This document shows positions 37,054-48,118 of a DNA stretch of 64,000 nt, one piece after another. The stretch is taken from NCBI GenBank assembly GCA_025403435.1, contig JAJQZP010000423.1, positions 145,713 through 209,712 on the forward strand, written 5' to 3'. The notes under the pieces were generated by a model, which was not told the DNA's origin, did not search any database, and saw only the letters and a list, made by a program, of their open reading frames with translations. Position numbers and translations under genes: made by a program. Each line of letters begins with the position of its first letter. Positions within the stretch are counted from its first letter, which is position 1. This stretch comes from Artocarpus heterophyllus (taxonomy: Eukaryota > Streptophyta > Magnoliopsida > Rosales > Moraceae).

Positions 37054-39036
37054 TGTTGGAAAAAATAGTACGTAGCGGAATTTTAAAATTTTACATCAGA
37101 GTAATTTCCAAAACACAAGTTTGACATGTTATATGTATAAATTAACCAGATCTTACTAACCTTTATGTGCCGAAGAACCTCCGCAATTTGTGAAGAGAAA
37201 TAACGTTCTAGAAGAGCCTCAACCAACTGGTCTTCTTTGCTATTCTCTATCCACGATCGGAGTGAGTGTGGGCTCACACGTACAACTCTTCCACCAGTGA
37301 CTCTCCTTCCAACCAAATGAGAGAACCCAAAGCAAGTGTTCGTGATTTGTGAACAAAAGCTCTCAAGGAGTTTTCAGATTCTCACTTAGCAGAGTATCAC
37401 TCTTAATCTCTCAATTTATCTAAGTAACTTGTAAGAATCACTCCCTGTTTATAAAGGTTGGTCCAAGGGTCAGTTCTTATCAGATTAAGTCTCAAAACTC
37501 AGATCAGAATCAAATTCGGATCAATATCTAATAAGATCCACGTGGAAATGCGTGATCTTATCCTTCGTTGATTGGTAGGCCGAACCACCTGTCGACAGGC
37601 CGAACATGTCCCATTGGTAGGCCGAACTATCGAATAAAAAAATCTTGCGAATCTTTTATTTTTCACCTGAGATTCTATAGGATAAAGTCTCAGTTTTAAT
37701 TCAAATAACCCAATAGAGAAGTTATATGATCAAAACAACTTTATCCAGATAATCTCTAAGAAATTAAATCAATTCCTAATAATTCTACAAGTTTATCCTG
37801 ATCTAATTTATCCAAAATTAAATCAACCAATAAACAAATAAGAATTATCCGATCCCAATAATTCAACAAAATTACTTCAACCGATAAACAAACATGAATT
37901 ATTTAATTCTTCCAAATTTTAACAAATATGATAAATTCGACATAAGTCACCAATTATTGGAAAAGCACGCCGTATCGTTACAGGATGTTGTGAGCTAGCA
38001 AAGGGGACCAAATGGACCTATATAGTTCAAGCTCCCAAAAATTATGAAACCCAATATCCCAGATATACATTTCATAATTATCAACTCCAACGCTACTCCA
38101 CTAAAAGCTTGGAGTTGCACTCTAAAACTACATAGAATTATGAAGCCTGTATAGCTAAGTCTCCATGACATATCATAGTGTATCGTAACCCCATATGATA
38201 ATCCATAATCGGCTTAAGGACAAGTTCTGCCTTACCTTCCCGATTATTTTTATCTTACGTTCTATTATCTCACCATTAGAAAACTTACCATCCAAAGACA
38301 GTATACCATTCGGTTACACCTATGTATCCAAATGGTTGAGTGCTCCAGTTTTTCAATTATAGGATAACACATATAAGAGGATATCATTACTCCTAAAGAG
38401 GAGCTATGGATTCCATATCTATGAATAACAAGTCTACGCCATCAAGAGTCATGCCTCCAACGTATCGGCATGCATACCACTATTAAGATGTGGGTGTCAC
38501 CCTTTGGTATATCAAAAGACACAAGTCAAGACAACGAGCCCACTATTCATCTCAGGATTAAGACACAACACAAATGATTGTCTAAAGTGAATTGATTTGC
38601 CGAGACAGAATTATTAATCCAAATCAATTCACTTTATGTCCCGATCTAACACATCGTCACCTATGACAACGTGCCAATGTTTCTATTCACGGAGTCCACC
38701 TTCGATGGTCAAGACAAACCATCTCCTAAAAGGGATATAGACAGTATAACAATCTTTGCATGAATAAAACACCCAACTTTATTTCCTCGATTGTGGATCG
38801 TATGATTTAGACTATCACCTTAAGAATCGTGTCTTCCGCATTATCCGTCCATCATATGCCCAATTCTTAAGGTTTAGACCGACAGTCTCAGACTATTGTT
38901 TGGTTAACATACATTCAATAAATATGAATGTAAAGAGGACAAGATTTGGTATATAAATAATGAATAAATTCTTTATTGATAAAAATGCCTCCAAAAACTT
39001 ATTACATTTTACTCCTTAGGGCATACATGTCTAACA
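37054..39036 (-). repeat. 3' LTR of younger copia element
   Basis: In element sense it begins TGTTAGACATGTATGCCC and ends TTTTTCCAACA. It contains several GGYAGGCCGA motifs at about 37.57-37.63 kb, including the palindrome CCTGTCGACAGG. A minus-strand ORF at 37083-37316 is repeated in the other LTR and is not a gene. Confidence 0.95.
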
Positions 39037-39047
39037 ATTTCCCACTT
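39037..39047 (-). other. Polypurine tract of younger copia element
   Basis: The minus strand reads AAGTGGGAAAT immediately before the 3' LTR. Confidence 0.75.
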
Positions 39048-39050
39048 GCA

Positions 39051-42000
39051 CTAAGTGAGTAAATATAATAAATCTCGCATCTCCATAGCTTCCACATGCC
39101 TCTCGAAGACTCTCCTAGTAAGTGTCTTCGTAAATGGATAAGCTAAATTATCCTCTAACGTGATCTTGCACACCGTGACATATCCGCCCTCAACGAAGTC
39201 CTTTATCACTTGATACTTTCGATCAATATGCTTACTCTTCTTGTGAAATCTTGGTTCCTTAGCATTAGCTACTGCCGCACTATTATTACAGAGCAATGAT
39301 ACCGCTTTATCCATACCAGGAACTACCTTAAGATCCCCAAGGAACTTGCGGAGTCGCACTGCTTCTTTCGAAGCATCACTAGCTGCCACATACTAGGCCT
39401 CCATCATTGAATCCGAAGTGCAATCTTGCTTAGCACTTGTCCAATTGATGGCACCGCCGCCCAGAGTAAACACAAAACCCAAAGTCGATTTCCTAGAATC
39501 CAGACAGGATTGAAAATATGAGTTAGTATATCCTAGAGGAGTCAGGTCCTCACTCGAATATACAAGCATATACCCTTGAGTCCTTCTCAGGTACTTGAAA
39601 ATATGCTTTACTGTAACCCAATGGCTCAATCCTAGATCTGCCTGAAATCGACTTATAATCTCGACCGGATATTATAGCTAATATCCGGTCGTGTGCAAAG
39701 CATGGCATACATGAGACTACCCACTGCAAAAGCATAAGGCACCTTCTTTATGTATTTCATTTCTTTATAAGACTTTGGAGAGTCTTTCTTAGAAAGAGTA
39801 ATTCCAGACCTAGATGGTTGGTCACCTTTCTTGGAATCCTGCATTGCAAACCTCTTGAGAATTTTATCTATATAGCCGACCTGTGACAAAGCTATCATTT
39901 TGTTCTTCCTATCCCGAAAGATCTAGATACCGAGAACAAAATTAGCCTCACCTAAGTCCTTCATGTCAAACCGCTTGGTCAACCATAATTTGACCGATGA
40001 CAATGCCCAAATGTCATTGCCAATTAGTAGAATGTCATCTACATAGAGCAGTGGAAAAACCACCTTCTTATCCTTAATGTGTTTGTAAACACATGGTTCA
40101 TTGACATTTTGTGAGAACCCATAAGTCTTGATCACCTGATCAAATCTTATGTTCCAAGAATGAAAAGCCTGTTTAAGTCCATAAATTGACTTCAGCAGCT
40201 TACAAACCTTACCCTCTTGACCTGTAACCTTGAACCCACCTGGTTGTTCCATATAAATGGACTCATCAAGATAGCCATTCAAAAAAGTTGTCTTGACATC
40301 CATCTGTCAAATCTTATAGTCGAGAGCGGCAACTATGGACAAGAGAATCCGGATGGACTTAAGCATGGCTACAGGCGAAAAGGTTTCCTCATAATCGATT
40401 TCTTCCTTTTACGTATAACCCTTAGCTACTAGTCTAGCCTTAAAGGTTTTGACCTTTCCATCCACTCCTCTTTTCCTCTTGGAGATCCACTTACACCCTA
40501 TGGGTTTTACCCCTTCAGGAAGATCCACAAGATCCCAGACGTGATTAGTCTCCATAGACTTCATCTCTGTGTTCATGGCCTTTGTCCAGAGTTTTAAATC
40601 AACATCCTCTATAGCTTCTATGTAAGTATAAGGATCCCTGTCATGTTCATCCAGTTCAGCCAAGAAGACCTCCCCATTGAACATATACCTCTCAGGTTGA
40701 CGCCCGATCCTCCTACTACGTCGAAACCCTTGAGGTTGTTGTTCAGGTTTGTTTGGTTTTTCTACACTGATCGGAACGGTTTCATTCGAAACCTCCAGAG
40801 TGATCGGATCACTCCTTAACTCCTCAAGCACCACTTTGCTTCGAGGTTTAAAGTCGTTCATGTAACTCTCCTCAAGGAAAGTTGCATTAGTTGAAACCAC
40901 GACTTTATTTTCCTTTGAGTTATAAAAATAACCCCCTTTAGTCACTTTTGGATATCCTACAAATACGCAAACTTCTAAACGTGCTTCCAACTTATTCGGA
41001 TCCTTAAACAGGACATGAGCCGGACATCCCCATATGCGAATATGGTTTAAGGATGTCTTCCTACTCGTCCACAACTCGTGAGGAGTTTTAGGGACCAATT
41101 TTGAAGGCACATTGTTCAAAAGATAACATGCGGTTTGTAGTGCATATCCCCAAAAGGATAAAGGCAATGATGAATAACTCATCATGGACCTAATCATGTC
41201 CAACAAAGTTCTATTTCTTCTCTCTGCTACGCCATTCTGCTACAGAGTGCCCGACGTAGTCAAATGGGATAAAATCTCATTCTCTAATAAGTGTTCTAAG
41301 AACTCATCAGAAAGGTATTCCCCACCTCAATTCGATCGAAGTGCCTTTATGGGTCTACCCATTTGCTTTTCCACTTCAGCCCAAAACTCCTTGAACTTGT
41401 CAAAAGTTTCACTTTTGTGGTGCATCAGGTACACATACCCATATCTTGAGTAATCGTCAATAAAAGTGACGAAGTACCCATATCCTCCTTGTGCCCAAAT
41501 GTTCATCGGTCCGCAAACATCACTATGCACAAGTTCTAGAACCCCTTCGGCCCTATTGCCCTTAGACTCGAATGGTCTTTTGGTCATTTTACCATCCAAA
41601 AAAGATTCACATTGAGGTATAAATTCCACCTTTAAGTGACTTAAAGGTCCATCCCTTACCAACCTTTGAATCCTATTCAGGTTAATATGACCAAGGAGCA
41701 TATGCCAAAGATAAGTCTCATTAGAGTGAGAAGTTTTAAGTCTTTTACAGTTATTATCATTCATCTCAACATTAAGCAATAAGTCCATCTTAGGTTTGAT
41801 AAAATATAGATGAATTTGCATCCATCCAAAATAGATAAAAGATTTGTTTTTACGAATCACCACTTTATCATTAAAAGAAACCAAGTAGGAGTCTTTAAAT
41901 AAACATGCTACAGAAATTAAATTCCTTTTAAATTTAGGAACATAAAAACAATCTTGCAAAAATAAATTCCTATAATTATCAAAATAAAGATGGACATCTC

Positions 42001-42060
42001 CCACTGCTTCCGCTAAGACCAAGGATCCATCGCCCATCCGAAGTGTGAAGTCTTCATGCA
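39051..42060 (-). pseudogene. Younger copia pol (integrase, RT, RNase H), several stops
   Basis: Minus-strand pol downstream of gag. Integrase: zinc-binding start HMLLGHINLNRIQ with the CxxC now CESF (Cys lost), core ELVHSDVCGPM and FVTFIDDYSRYGYVYL, then [15 protein letters not shown]. Reverse transcriptase: MDVKTTFLNGYLDESIYMEQ and an intact YVDD box (40034-40045), followed by RFDMKDLGEANFVLGI. RNase H: DASKEAVRLRKFLGDL and the KHIDRKYQVIKDFV tail. One frame runs from gag to about 39.66 kb with several stops; beyond that the frame shifts at an inverted duplication (39662-39691). In an active element this polyprotein copies and integrates the element. Confidence 0.92.
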
Positions 42061-43009
42061 ACAGACTTCTTGTTTCTTTGAACCCCTATAGAGAAACACA
42101 AACATGATTAGTTGCACCAGAATCTATGACCCAGATGTCACTGGATTCCTCAACCAAACAGGTTTCTAAATACAGAAGATCACACCTACCTCCTTTGGAA
42201 AGGAAGACCTTGCAATGCTTCTTGATATGCCCGACCTTCCCACAGAAGAAGCACTTAAGCTTCTTTGGGTTCCTTTTCTTCTTCTTCTTGCTCTTGGTGC
42301 TAGCAGGAATAGAAGACTTCTCGTTCTTGGCTTGTTGCTTCTTTCCATTCCCAGAGTTAGGATTGGAACCAGAAGCAGCTACCATGTTGGCCTCACCACC
42401 CGCAAGAGACTCCCTGACCAGCAGTTCGAACTCTTGTAACAGTTTCATCAATTCCATCAAGGTCATATCCTGTCTATTGCTTAAATTAAATGTAGCTCTA
42501 AACGGAATAAATTCCTTAGACAGAGTCTAAAAGACCATAGTCATCTGAGTTTCAGCATCGATGTCGACTCCATTGGTTTGAGCCTCAGCGAGGTAACCCA
42601 TGACCAACATCATGTGCTCCTTTACAGATGTCTCCAGTCTCTGTCTACAGTTTAAGAGTTTCTGAAGCACCCCTTGCCGCTTTGTTATGGCCTGGCCTCC
42701 AAACATATCCTCAAGATTATCCAAGATTTACTTCACAGTCTCATAATCTTGATGTTGAGCCTACAACACATTGTTCATGCTAGCCATAACATAGCAGCGG
42801 ACCTAATCATTAGCATCTTTCCAGCGATCATACGCTTGGAATTGCTCATTACTTGAGTCTCCCGTAGGCTCAGGAGGACAAAGGGTTGTCAATACATATT
42901 TTAGTTTCTCAAAGGACAGGACGATATCCAGGTTCCATTTCCAATCATTATAATTCTCACCAGTTAATAGGTTTTTGTCAAGTATTGATGATAAAGCGTT
43001 TTTAGACAT
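42061..43009 (-). pseudogene. Younger copia gag and protease start, stops in frame
   Basis: Starts MSKNALSSILDKNLLTG at 43009, a common copia Gag opening, with NYNDWKWNLDIVL after it. The CCHC zinc knuckle CFFCGKVGHIKKHC is at about 42.22-42.26 kb after a Lys-rich linker. The protease active site WVIDSGATNHV (about 42.1 kb) is intact. Stops interrupt the frame after KDAND, before ILDNLEDMF, after TMVF and after CVSL. Gag normally forms the particle that carries element RNA. Confidence 0.9.
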
Positions 43010-44647
43010 TTTTAATCTACAATAAAGAATCATATACCAAACATAAGCAAACATATAATAATACTTTAGTAAGATAACACAATCATGTAAAAAATACAAA
43101 TGTGTTTATGTGTCAAAACCTTGAAAATATCAAAACCTTACAACGATAATTCCTAACTCATAATTCAACAAGCTCCTAAGGAAGTCATGCCAAATTCAAT
43201 CAGGAACACGGATCCCCTCCTAATTAATATATGCCATCTAGGACCCGTATGATCCAACATATATTAATAATTGTTTCTTTGGCTATTAATTTTATTAATA
43301 GAGCTCCTAAGGGAGGTTAATAATAAAATTAATGTGAGTGTATAACCATCATTTTAATATTTTATCCATGATTTATAATTACCACATAGGGGTGTGCAAC
43401 CATAAATTATGCTAAAATACCTTATCCTCTCAGAGATCCAATATGGTACATGATAGAAATCCCTTCCTAGGGTCGGGACCACCATGTTCTGCCTATGGAC
43501 CAACGATGGAGGCCTTAGGTTCTCTCTTCGAAAACCTTCTCCCACTCAATCTTTTGAAATATAGGTTTTATTTTAAGAATATGCATGAATAATTTTAACA
43601 TGAGCAGCACTTCCTATTCTATATGACATGTTATCAATATACATGGCAAATCATATTATAATGCAGACAAGCAAAGCTACAAGCAAAATAATATATAACC
43701 GTAATATTATGGCTCCACCCTAGAGAATAGAAAACTAAGATACAAGAGAATAATTGAGACATATTATCGATTCTTCATCCTTGAATCTTCAAGCTGTATC
43801 ATTCTTTATGTAATTCCATCTTCAAGTCTTCAATCCCGTATGAATTGAACACTTCATATTTCCGGTCATATCCAAATTTATTGTTTCTTAGAATTATCCC
43901 AAAAATAAAATTAAAACTGCATCGAAAAAATTGCATCTTTTCTAGAAATTTTTCAGCTCTCGGTTGGCAGGCCGATCTGGGTGATCGGCCTGCCGATCAA
44001 GAAGATCAGCTTGCTGACTCATGAAAGTTTGGCCTGCTGCCAGAGCCACTTGATTTCTACCCCACTGACGGCCTGTCGAACCACAAGCCCAGCCTGCTAA
44101 TCTGCGACCATCGGCCTACTGAACTATGAGGTTCGACATGCCGATCGAGCAGAAATCTCCATTCCAGAAAATACAATTTGTAATGCAATTCATCAATTTT
44201 ATTTTCAACAATTCAAAACATAAAATTAGAGACTCAGGAAATACCTGGCAGTATCATGATCAATCTTCTAGATCCGTCTTCTAGATCCGCCTTCTCCGAA
44301 TAATTATTTAATTACAAAATTCTTACAAATTTAAAACTAAATAATAATTCCTAGAAGGAGATGATAGTTCGTCATCTAATTACATGAAAAACCTAGATAC
44401 ATATTCTAACCTCTAAGGAACCATAACCGGCATAAATTAATTAATTAATAAATAATTAAATAACAATTTAATCAACCATAATTAATTAATGAACATTCAA
44501 TATATAATCCATGACAACATATATAATATATAGAAACCTAGAGTGCCAACTCTCTATAAAATTAAATTCAAGCATAGGAGAGATTAAGATCACAAAATTT
44601 ATACATATAACATGATCACAAACTCGTAAATTTATATAAAAACCATG
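43010..44647 (-). other. Untranslated leader of younger copia
   Basis: About 1.6 kb between the primer site and gag, long for a copia leader. It has no credible ORF. It contains many GGC-AGGCCGA-related motifs in both directions (43.96-44.15 kb) and a perfect hairpin at 43966-43994. Confidence 0.75.
43966..43994 (-). other. Perfect 12-bp hairpin in copia leader
   Basis: GGCAGGCCGATC, loop TGGGT, then GATCGGCCTGCC. The stem is GC-rich in an AT-rich setting. It lies in the transcribed leader, so the RNA could fold here. Packaging or dimerisation is a possible role but is not shown. Confidence 0.7.
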
Positions 44648-44659
44648 GCTCTGATACCA
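44648..44659 (-). other. Primer binding site of younger copia
   Basis: The minus strand reads TGGTATCAGAGC, a perfect tRNA-iMet complement, two bases after the 5' LTR. Confidence 0.92.
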
Positions 44660-44661
44660 AT

Positions 44662-46673
44662 TGTTGGAAAAAGAGTGCGCCGCAGAATTTTAAAAATATT
44701 TTACATTAGAGTAATTTCCAAAACACAAGTTTGACATGCTATATGTATAAATTAACCAGATCTTACTAACTTTTGTGTGCCGAAGAACCTCCGCAATTTG
44801 TGAAGAGAAATAACGTTCCAGAAAAGCCTCAACCAATTGGTCTTCTTTGCTATTCTCTATCCACGACCGAAGTGAGTGTGGGCTCACATGTACAGCTCTT
44901 CCACTGGTGACACTCCTTCCAACCAATCAAGAGAACTCAAAGCAAGTGTTCGTAATTTGTGAACAAAAGCTCTCAGAGAGTTTCTAGATTCTCACTTAGC
45001 AGAGTATCACTCTTAATCTCTCAATTGATCTAAGTAACTTGTGAGAATCACTCCCTGTTTATAAAGGTTGGTCCTAGGGTTAGTCCTTATTAGATTAAGT
45101 CTTAAAACTCAGATCAGAATCAAATTTAGATTAATATCTGATAAGATCCACGTGGAAACGCGTGATTTTATCATTCGCGGATCGGCAGGCCGAACCACCT
45201 GATCGACAGGCCGAACAGGTCCCATTGGCAGGCTAAACTGTCGAATAAAAAATGTCGCGAATCTTTTATTTTTCACCCGAGATTCTATAAGATAAAGTCT
45301 CAGTTTTAATTCAAATAACTCAATAGAGAAGTTATCTGATCAAAACAACTTTATCTAGATAATCTCTAAGAAAATAAATCAATTCCCAATAATTCTACAA
45401 GTTTATCCTGATCTAATTTATCCAAAATTAAATCAACCGATAAACAAACAAGAATTATCTGATCCCAATAATTCAACAAGTTTATCTTGAATTAATTTTA
45501 TTATAAAATTAATTCAACCGATAAACAGACATAAATTATTTAATTATTTCAAATTTTAACCAATATGATAAATCTGACATAAGTCACCAATTATTGAAAA
45601 AGCACGCAGTGTCGTTACAGGATGTTGTGAGCTAGCAAAGGGGACCAAATGGACCTATATAGTTCAAGTTCCTGATAATTATGAAACCCAATATCCCAGA
45701 TATACATTTTATAATTATCAACTCCAATGCTACTCCACTAAAAACTTGGAGCTGCACTCTCGAACTACATAGAATTACGAAGCCTGTATAGCTAAGTCTC
45801 CATGACATATCATAGTGTATCGTATCCCCATATGATAATCCATAATCGGCTTAACGACAAGTTCTGTCTTACCTTCCCGATTATTTTTATCTTACGTTCT
45901 ATTATCTCACCATCAGAAAACTTACCATCCAAAGACAGTATACCATTCGGTTACACCTATGTATCCAAATGGGTGAGCGCTCTAGTTTTCCAATTACAAG
46001 ATAACGTATATAAGAGGATATCATTACTCTTAAAGAGGAGCTATAGATTCCATATCTATAAATAACAAGTCTACGCCATCAAAAGTCATGCCTCTAACGT
46101 ACCGGCATGCATACCACTATTAAGATGTGGGTGTCACCCTTTGGTACATCAAAAGACACAAGTCAAGACAACAGGTTCACTATTCATCTCAAGATTAAGA
46201 TACAATACAAATGATTGTCTAAAGTGAATCGATTTTCCGAGACAGAATTATTAATCCAAATCAATTCACTTTATGTCCCGATCTAACACATCGTCACCTA
46301 TGACAACGTGCCAATATTTCTATTCACGGAGTCCACCCTGATAGTCAAGACAAACCATCTCCCAAAAGGGATATACACAACATAACAATCTTTGCATGAA
46401 TAAAGTGTCCAACTTTATTCCCTCGATTGCGGATCGTATGATTTAGACCATCACCTTAAGAATTGTGTCTTCTGCATAATCCGTCCATTATATGCCCAAT
46501 TCTTAAGGTTTAGACCAACAGTCTCAGACTATTATTTGCTTAACATACATTCAACAAATATGAATGTAAAGAGGATAAGATTTGGTATATAAATAATGAA
46601 TAAATTCTTTATTGATAAAAATGTTTCCAAAAACTTATTACATTTTTACTCCTTAGGGCATACATGTCTAACA
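44662..46673 (-). repeat. 5' LTR of younger copia element
   Basis: Partner of 37054-39036. The same GGCAGGCCGA cluster lies at about 45.18-45.24 kb. One difference changes CCTGTCGACAGG to CCTGATCGACAGG. Confidence 0.95.
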
Positions 46674-46678
46674 AATGG
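46674..46678. other. Target-site duplication (right) of nested copia
   Basis: AATGG follows TCTAACA, matching 37049-37053. Confidence 0.92.
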
Positions 46679-46934
46679 CCTTAGCTATTTTGAGAGACAT
46701 AATTCTAGTAAAAATCATTAGTGAAACCGTTGCAAATAGACATGCCTTCGCCTTCAATTTTCTTGTCCTTTTCTCCTTTTATGTGTTGATCTGTGCCATA
46801 GTAGGATTTGTTGGGAGAGGTTGAACTTCATAATCCTCTTCAACAACCTCCCACAGATCCAACGCGTCCAGGTAGGTCTCCATATGCACCGCCCACATTT
46901 GATAGTTGTCTCCATCAAAAACTGGTGGAGCCAT
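46674..46934 (-). pseudogene. 5' part of older copia gag
   Basis: Begins MAPPVFDGDNYQMWAVHMET at 46934 on the minus strand, the usual opening of a copia UBN2-type Gag (xFDGxNYxxWxxxMxxYL). It runs into the nested insertion at AATGG and carries a stop after about 51 codons (TMAQINT). The rest lies at 36440-37053. Confidence 0.88.
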
Positions 46935-47000
46935 TGATGAAAACTGGATTCACCTTCTATTAAAACACTGAAATGAACTCACAGATCTCTCAAGAATAAT

Positions 47001-47012
47001 GCTCTCATACCA
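47001..47012 (-). other. Primer binding site of older copia
   Basis: The minus strand reads TGGTATGAGAGC, one mismatch (C to G) to the tRNA-iMet site, three bases from the LTR end. Confidence 0.8.
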
Positions 47013-47015
47013 AAT

Positions 47016-47323
47016 TGTAAGTTTAAAGATGAAAGAACAACTTGACAAAATGAGATTTCTTTAAACAAAAGTAAGAAAATAGAGGAAGATATATAGGAAT
47101 GCAAACTGGGAATTCTCAATATTCAAAATGTATTAAGCTTACATTATAAACTGAACAACTAACATAGTGGCCGAGAATCAAGCCATGAAGCACTACTTGA
47201 CATAACAAAATAACCATTTCCTACAAACTAGGAACCATAACTTGACAAAGTAAGAAATAAAAATAAAAATAAAAAACGTGGGCAGCAAACGTGAGGTAGT
47301 GATCCTAATGCAAATAACCAACA
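47016..47323 (-). repeat. 5' LTR of older copia element
   Basis: Pairs with 33077-33384, also 308 bp, with small indels in the A-rich tract. Confidence 0.92.
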
Positions 47324-47328
47324 ACTTG

Positions 47329-47655
47329 AGTAGACCTGATCCAAATTGTCTTGTCATTCATTCCATACAGCAAGAGCTCTACAGAATGCAGGGTTAGTGA
47401 TGAACATATAAACATATTTGGGTCCAAGCCAGCAAAGATCTTCATATCAGCCAAAAGCTTGCACATAGGAAGTGGGTCAGGTGTGGTTCAACATTAATCC
47501 GAACAATGGTAACGCTTAATCAAGAAGGGTTTGAAGACAAGCCCCTGTGATACCTCAAAAGTCCGTCCGTATCTTTTACTTTGTCTACCACAAGTACGCT
47601 TGCTTTACCACTCATTCAAGACAACAAGCGATATCATACACAACCTCCTTCGAAC
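47329..47655 (+). promoter_or_regulatory. Upstream region of SAUR pseudogene, shared with another SAUR copy
   Basis: The stretch CAAGAGCTCTACAGAATGCAG ... CATAGGAAGTGGGTCA (about 47371-47485) is also found, in the same orientation relative to its gene, upstream of the SAUR copy at 55215-55520 (about 55.83-55.93 kb). This identifies both as relics of one duplicated SAUR promoter. The older copia sits just upstream. Confidence 0.6.
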
Positions 47656-47662
47656 TATAAAT
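47656..47662 (+). promoter_or_regulatory. TATA box of SAUR pseudogene 47796
   Basis: TATAAAT in context AACTATAAATATTAG, 134 bp before the ATG, the usual SAUR spacing. Confidence 0.6.
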
Positions 47663-47795
47663 ATTAGCACTTAGCTGGGTTAATTAGGCAGTCGAGTCAT
47701 TGCATTTTCCAAAGCTTCCCCTGTCTTCCAAGTCCTTTTAGATCTTCTCTCGCTCTCTCCTTGTTTTGTTCTTCCTCTAAGTAAGTAGATAACAA

Positions 47796-48118
47796 ATGGG
47801 TTTCCGTTTGCCCTAGTAGTTCCAGCTAAGAAATTGCTTCAAAGATCTTTATCCAACACAAACAAATCAGCCTCAACGGCGTTAGATATTCCAAAGGGTC
47901 ATTTTGCAGTTTATGTTGGAGAGAATATGAAGAAGTGACTTGTAATTCCTGTTTCATTTCTAAATCATCATTCATTCCAAGAGCTGCTAAGTCAGGCTGA
48001 GGAAGAATTTGGATTTGATCATCCAATGGGTGGTCTGACAATTTCGTGAGCAGAAGAAGCCTTCATTGATCTCATCTCTCATCTAAGTGCTGCATTAAAT
48101 ATAAGCAAATTTATGTAG
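47796..48118 (+). pseudogene. SAUR pseudogene (frameshift and two stops)
   Basis: Starts MGFRLP, then loses one base relative to the SAUR at 58479 (TTGCCC-TAGTAGTT), which breaks the frame at codon 7. Reading on in the shifted frame shows PAKKLLQRSLSNTNKSAST, then HFAVYVGEN, then a stop where MKK-R-FVIP is expected (CGA to TGA), then [20 protein letters not shown] and a second stop where the core Cys should be (TGA). The C-terminal helix follows. The promoter with TATA box is still present. All three lesions affect the domain, so no functional protein is expected. Confidence 0.92.

Larger units (their letters stand above)
37054..46673 (-). mobile_element. Younger Ty1/copia retrotransposon, full length (9.6 kb), nested
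   Basis: Complete structure: LTRs of 1983 bp (37054-39036) and 2012 bp (44662-46673), perfect AATGG duplications, a perfect tRNA-iMet primer site (44648-44659), polypurine tract (39037-39047), and a gag-pol in one frame from 43009 to about 39.66 kb followed by one frameshift. Inserted in the gag gene of the older copia, same orientation. The LTRs differ by about 6% over a 385-bp stretch compared by eye, mostly transitions. The coding region has about ten in-frame stops, so it is not autonomous. Confidence 0.95.
33077..47323 (-). mobile_element. Older Ty1/copia retrotransposon, interrupted by a younger copia
   Basis: Two 308-bp LTRs (33077-33384 and 47016-47323) bound the element. Flanks are GCTTG on the left and ACTTG on the right, a five-base target duplication with one change. 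Without the inserted element (37054-46673 plus one AATGG copy) it would be about 4.6 kb, normal for a copia element. Minus-strand order is gag, protease, integrase, reverse transcriptase, RNase H, the copia order. Every domain carries stops or frameshifts, so it is dead. The two LTRs differ by roughly 7% in my hand comparison, slightly more than the nested element, which agrees with the insertion order. Confidence 0.93.

Noticed and set aside
37083..37316. 77-codon minus ORF repeated at 44690-44926
   Set aside because: Repeated only because both copies are the same position in the two LTRs.
42126..42530. 134-codon plus ORF
   Set aside because: Antisense shadow of the copia gag and zinc-knuckle region.
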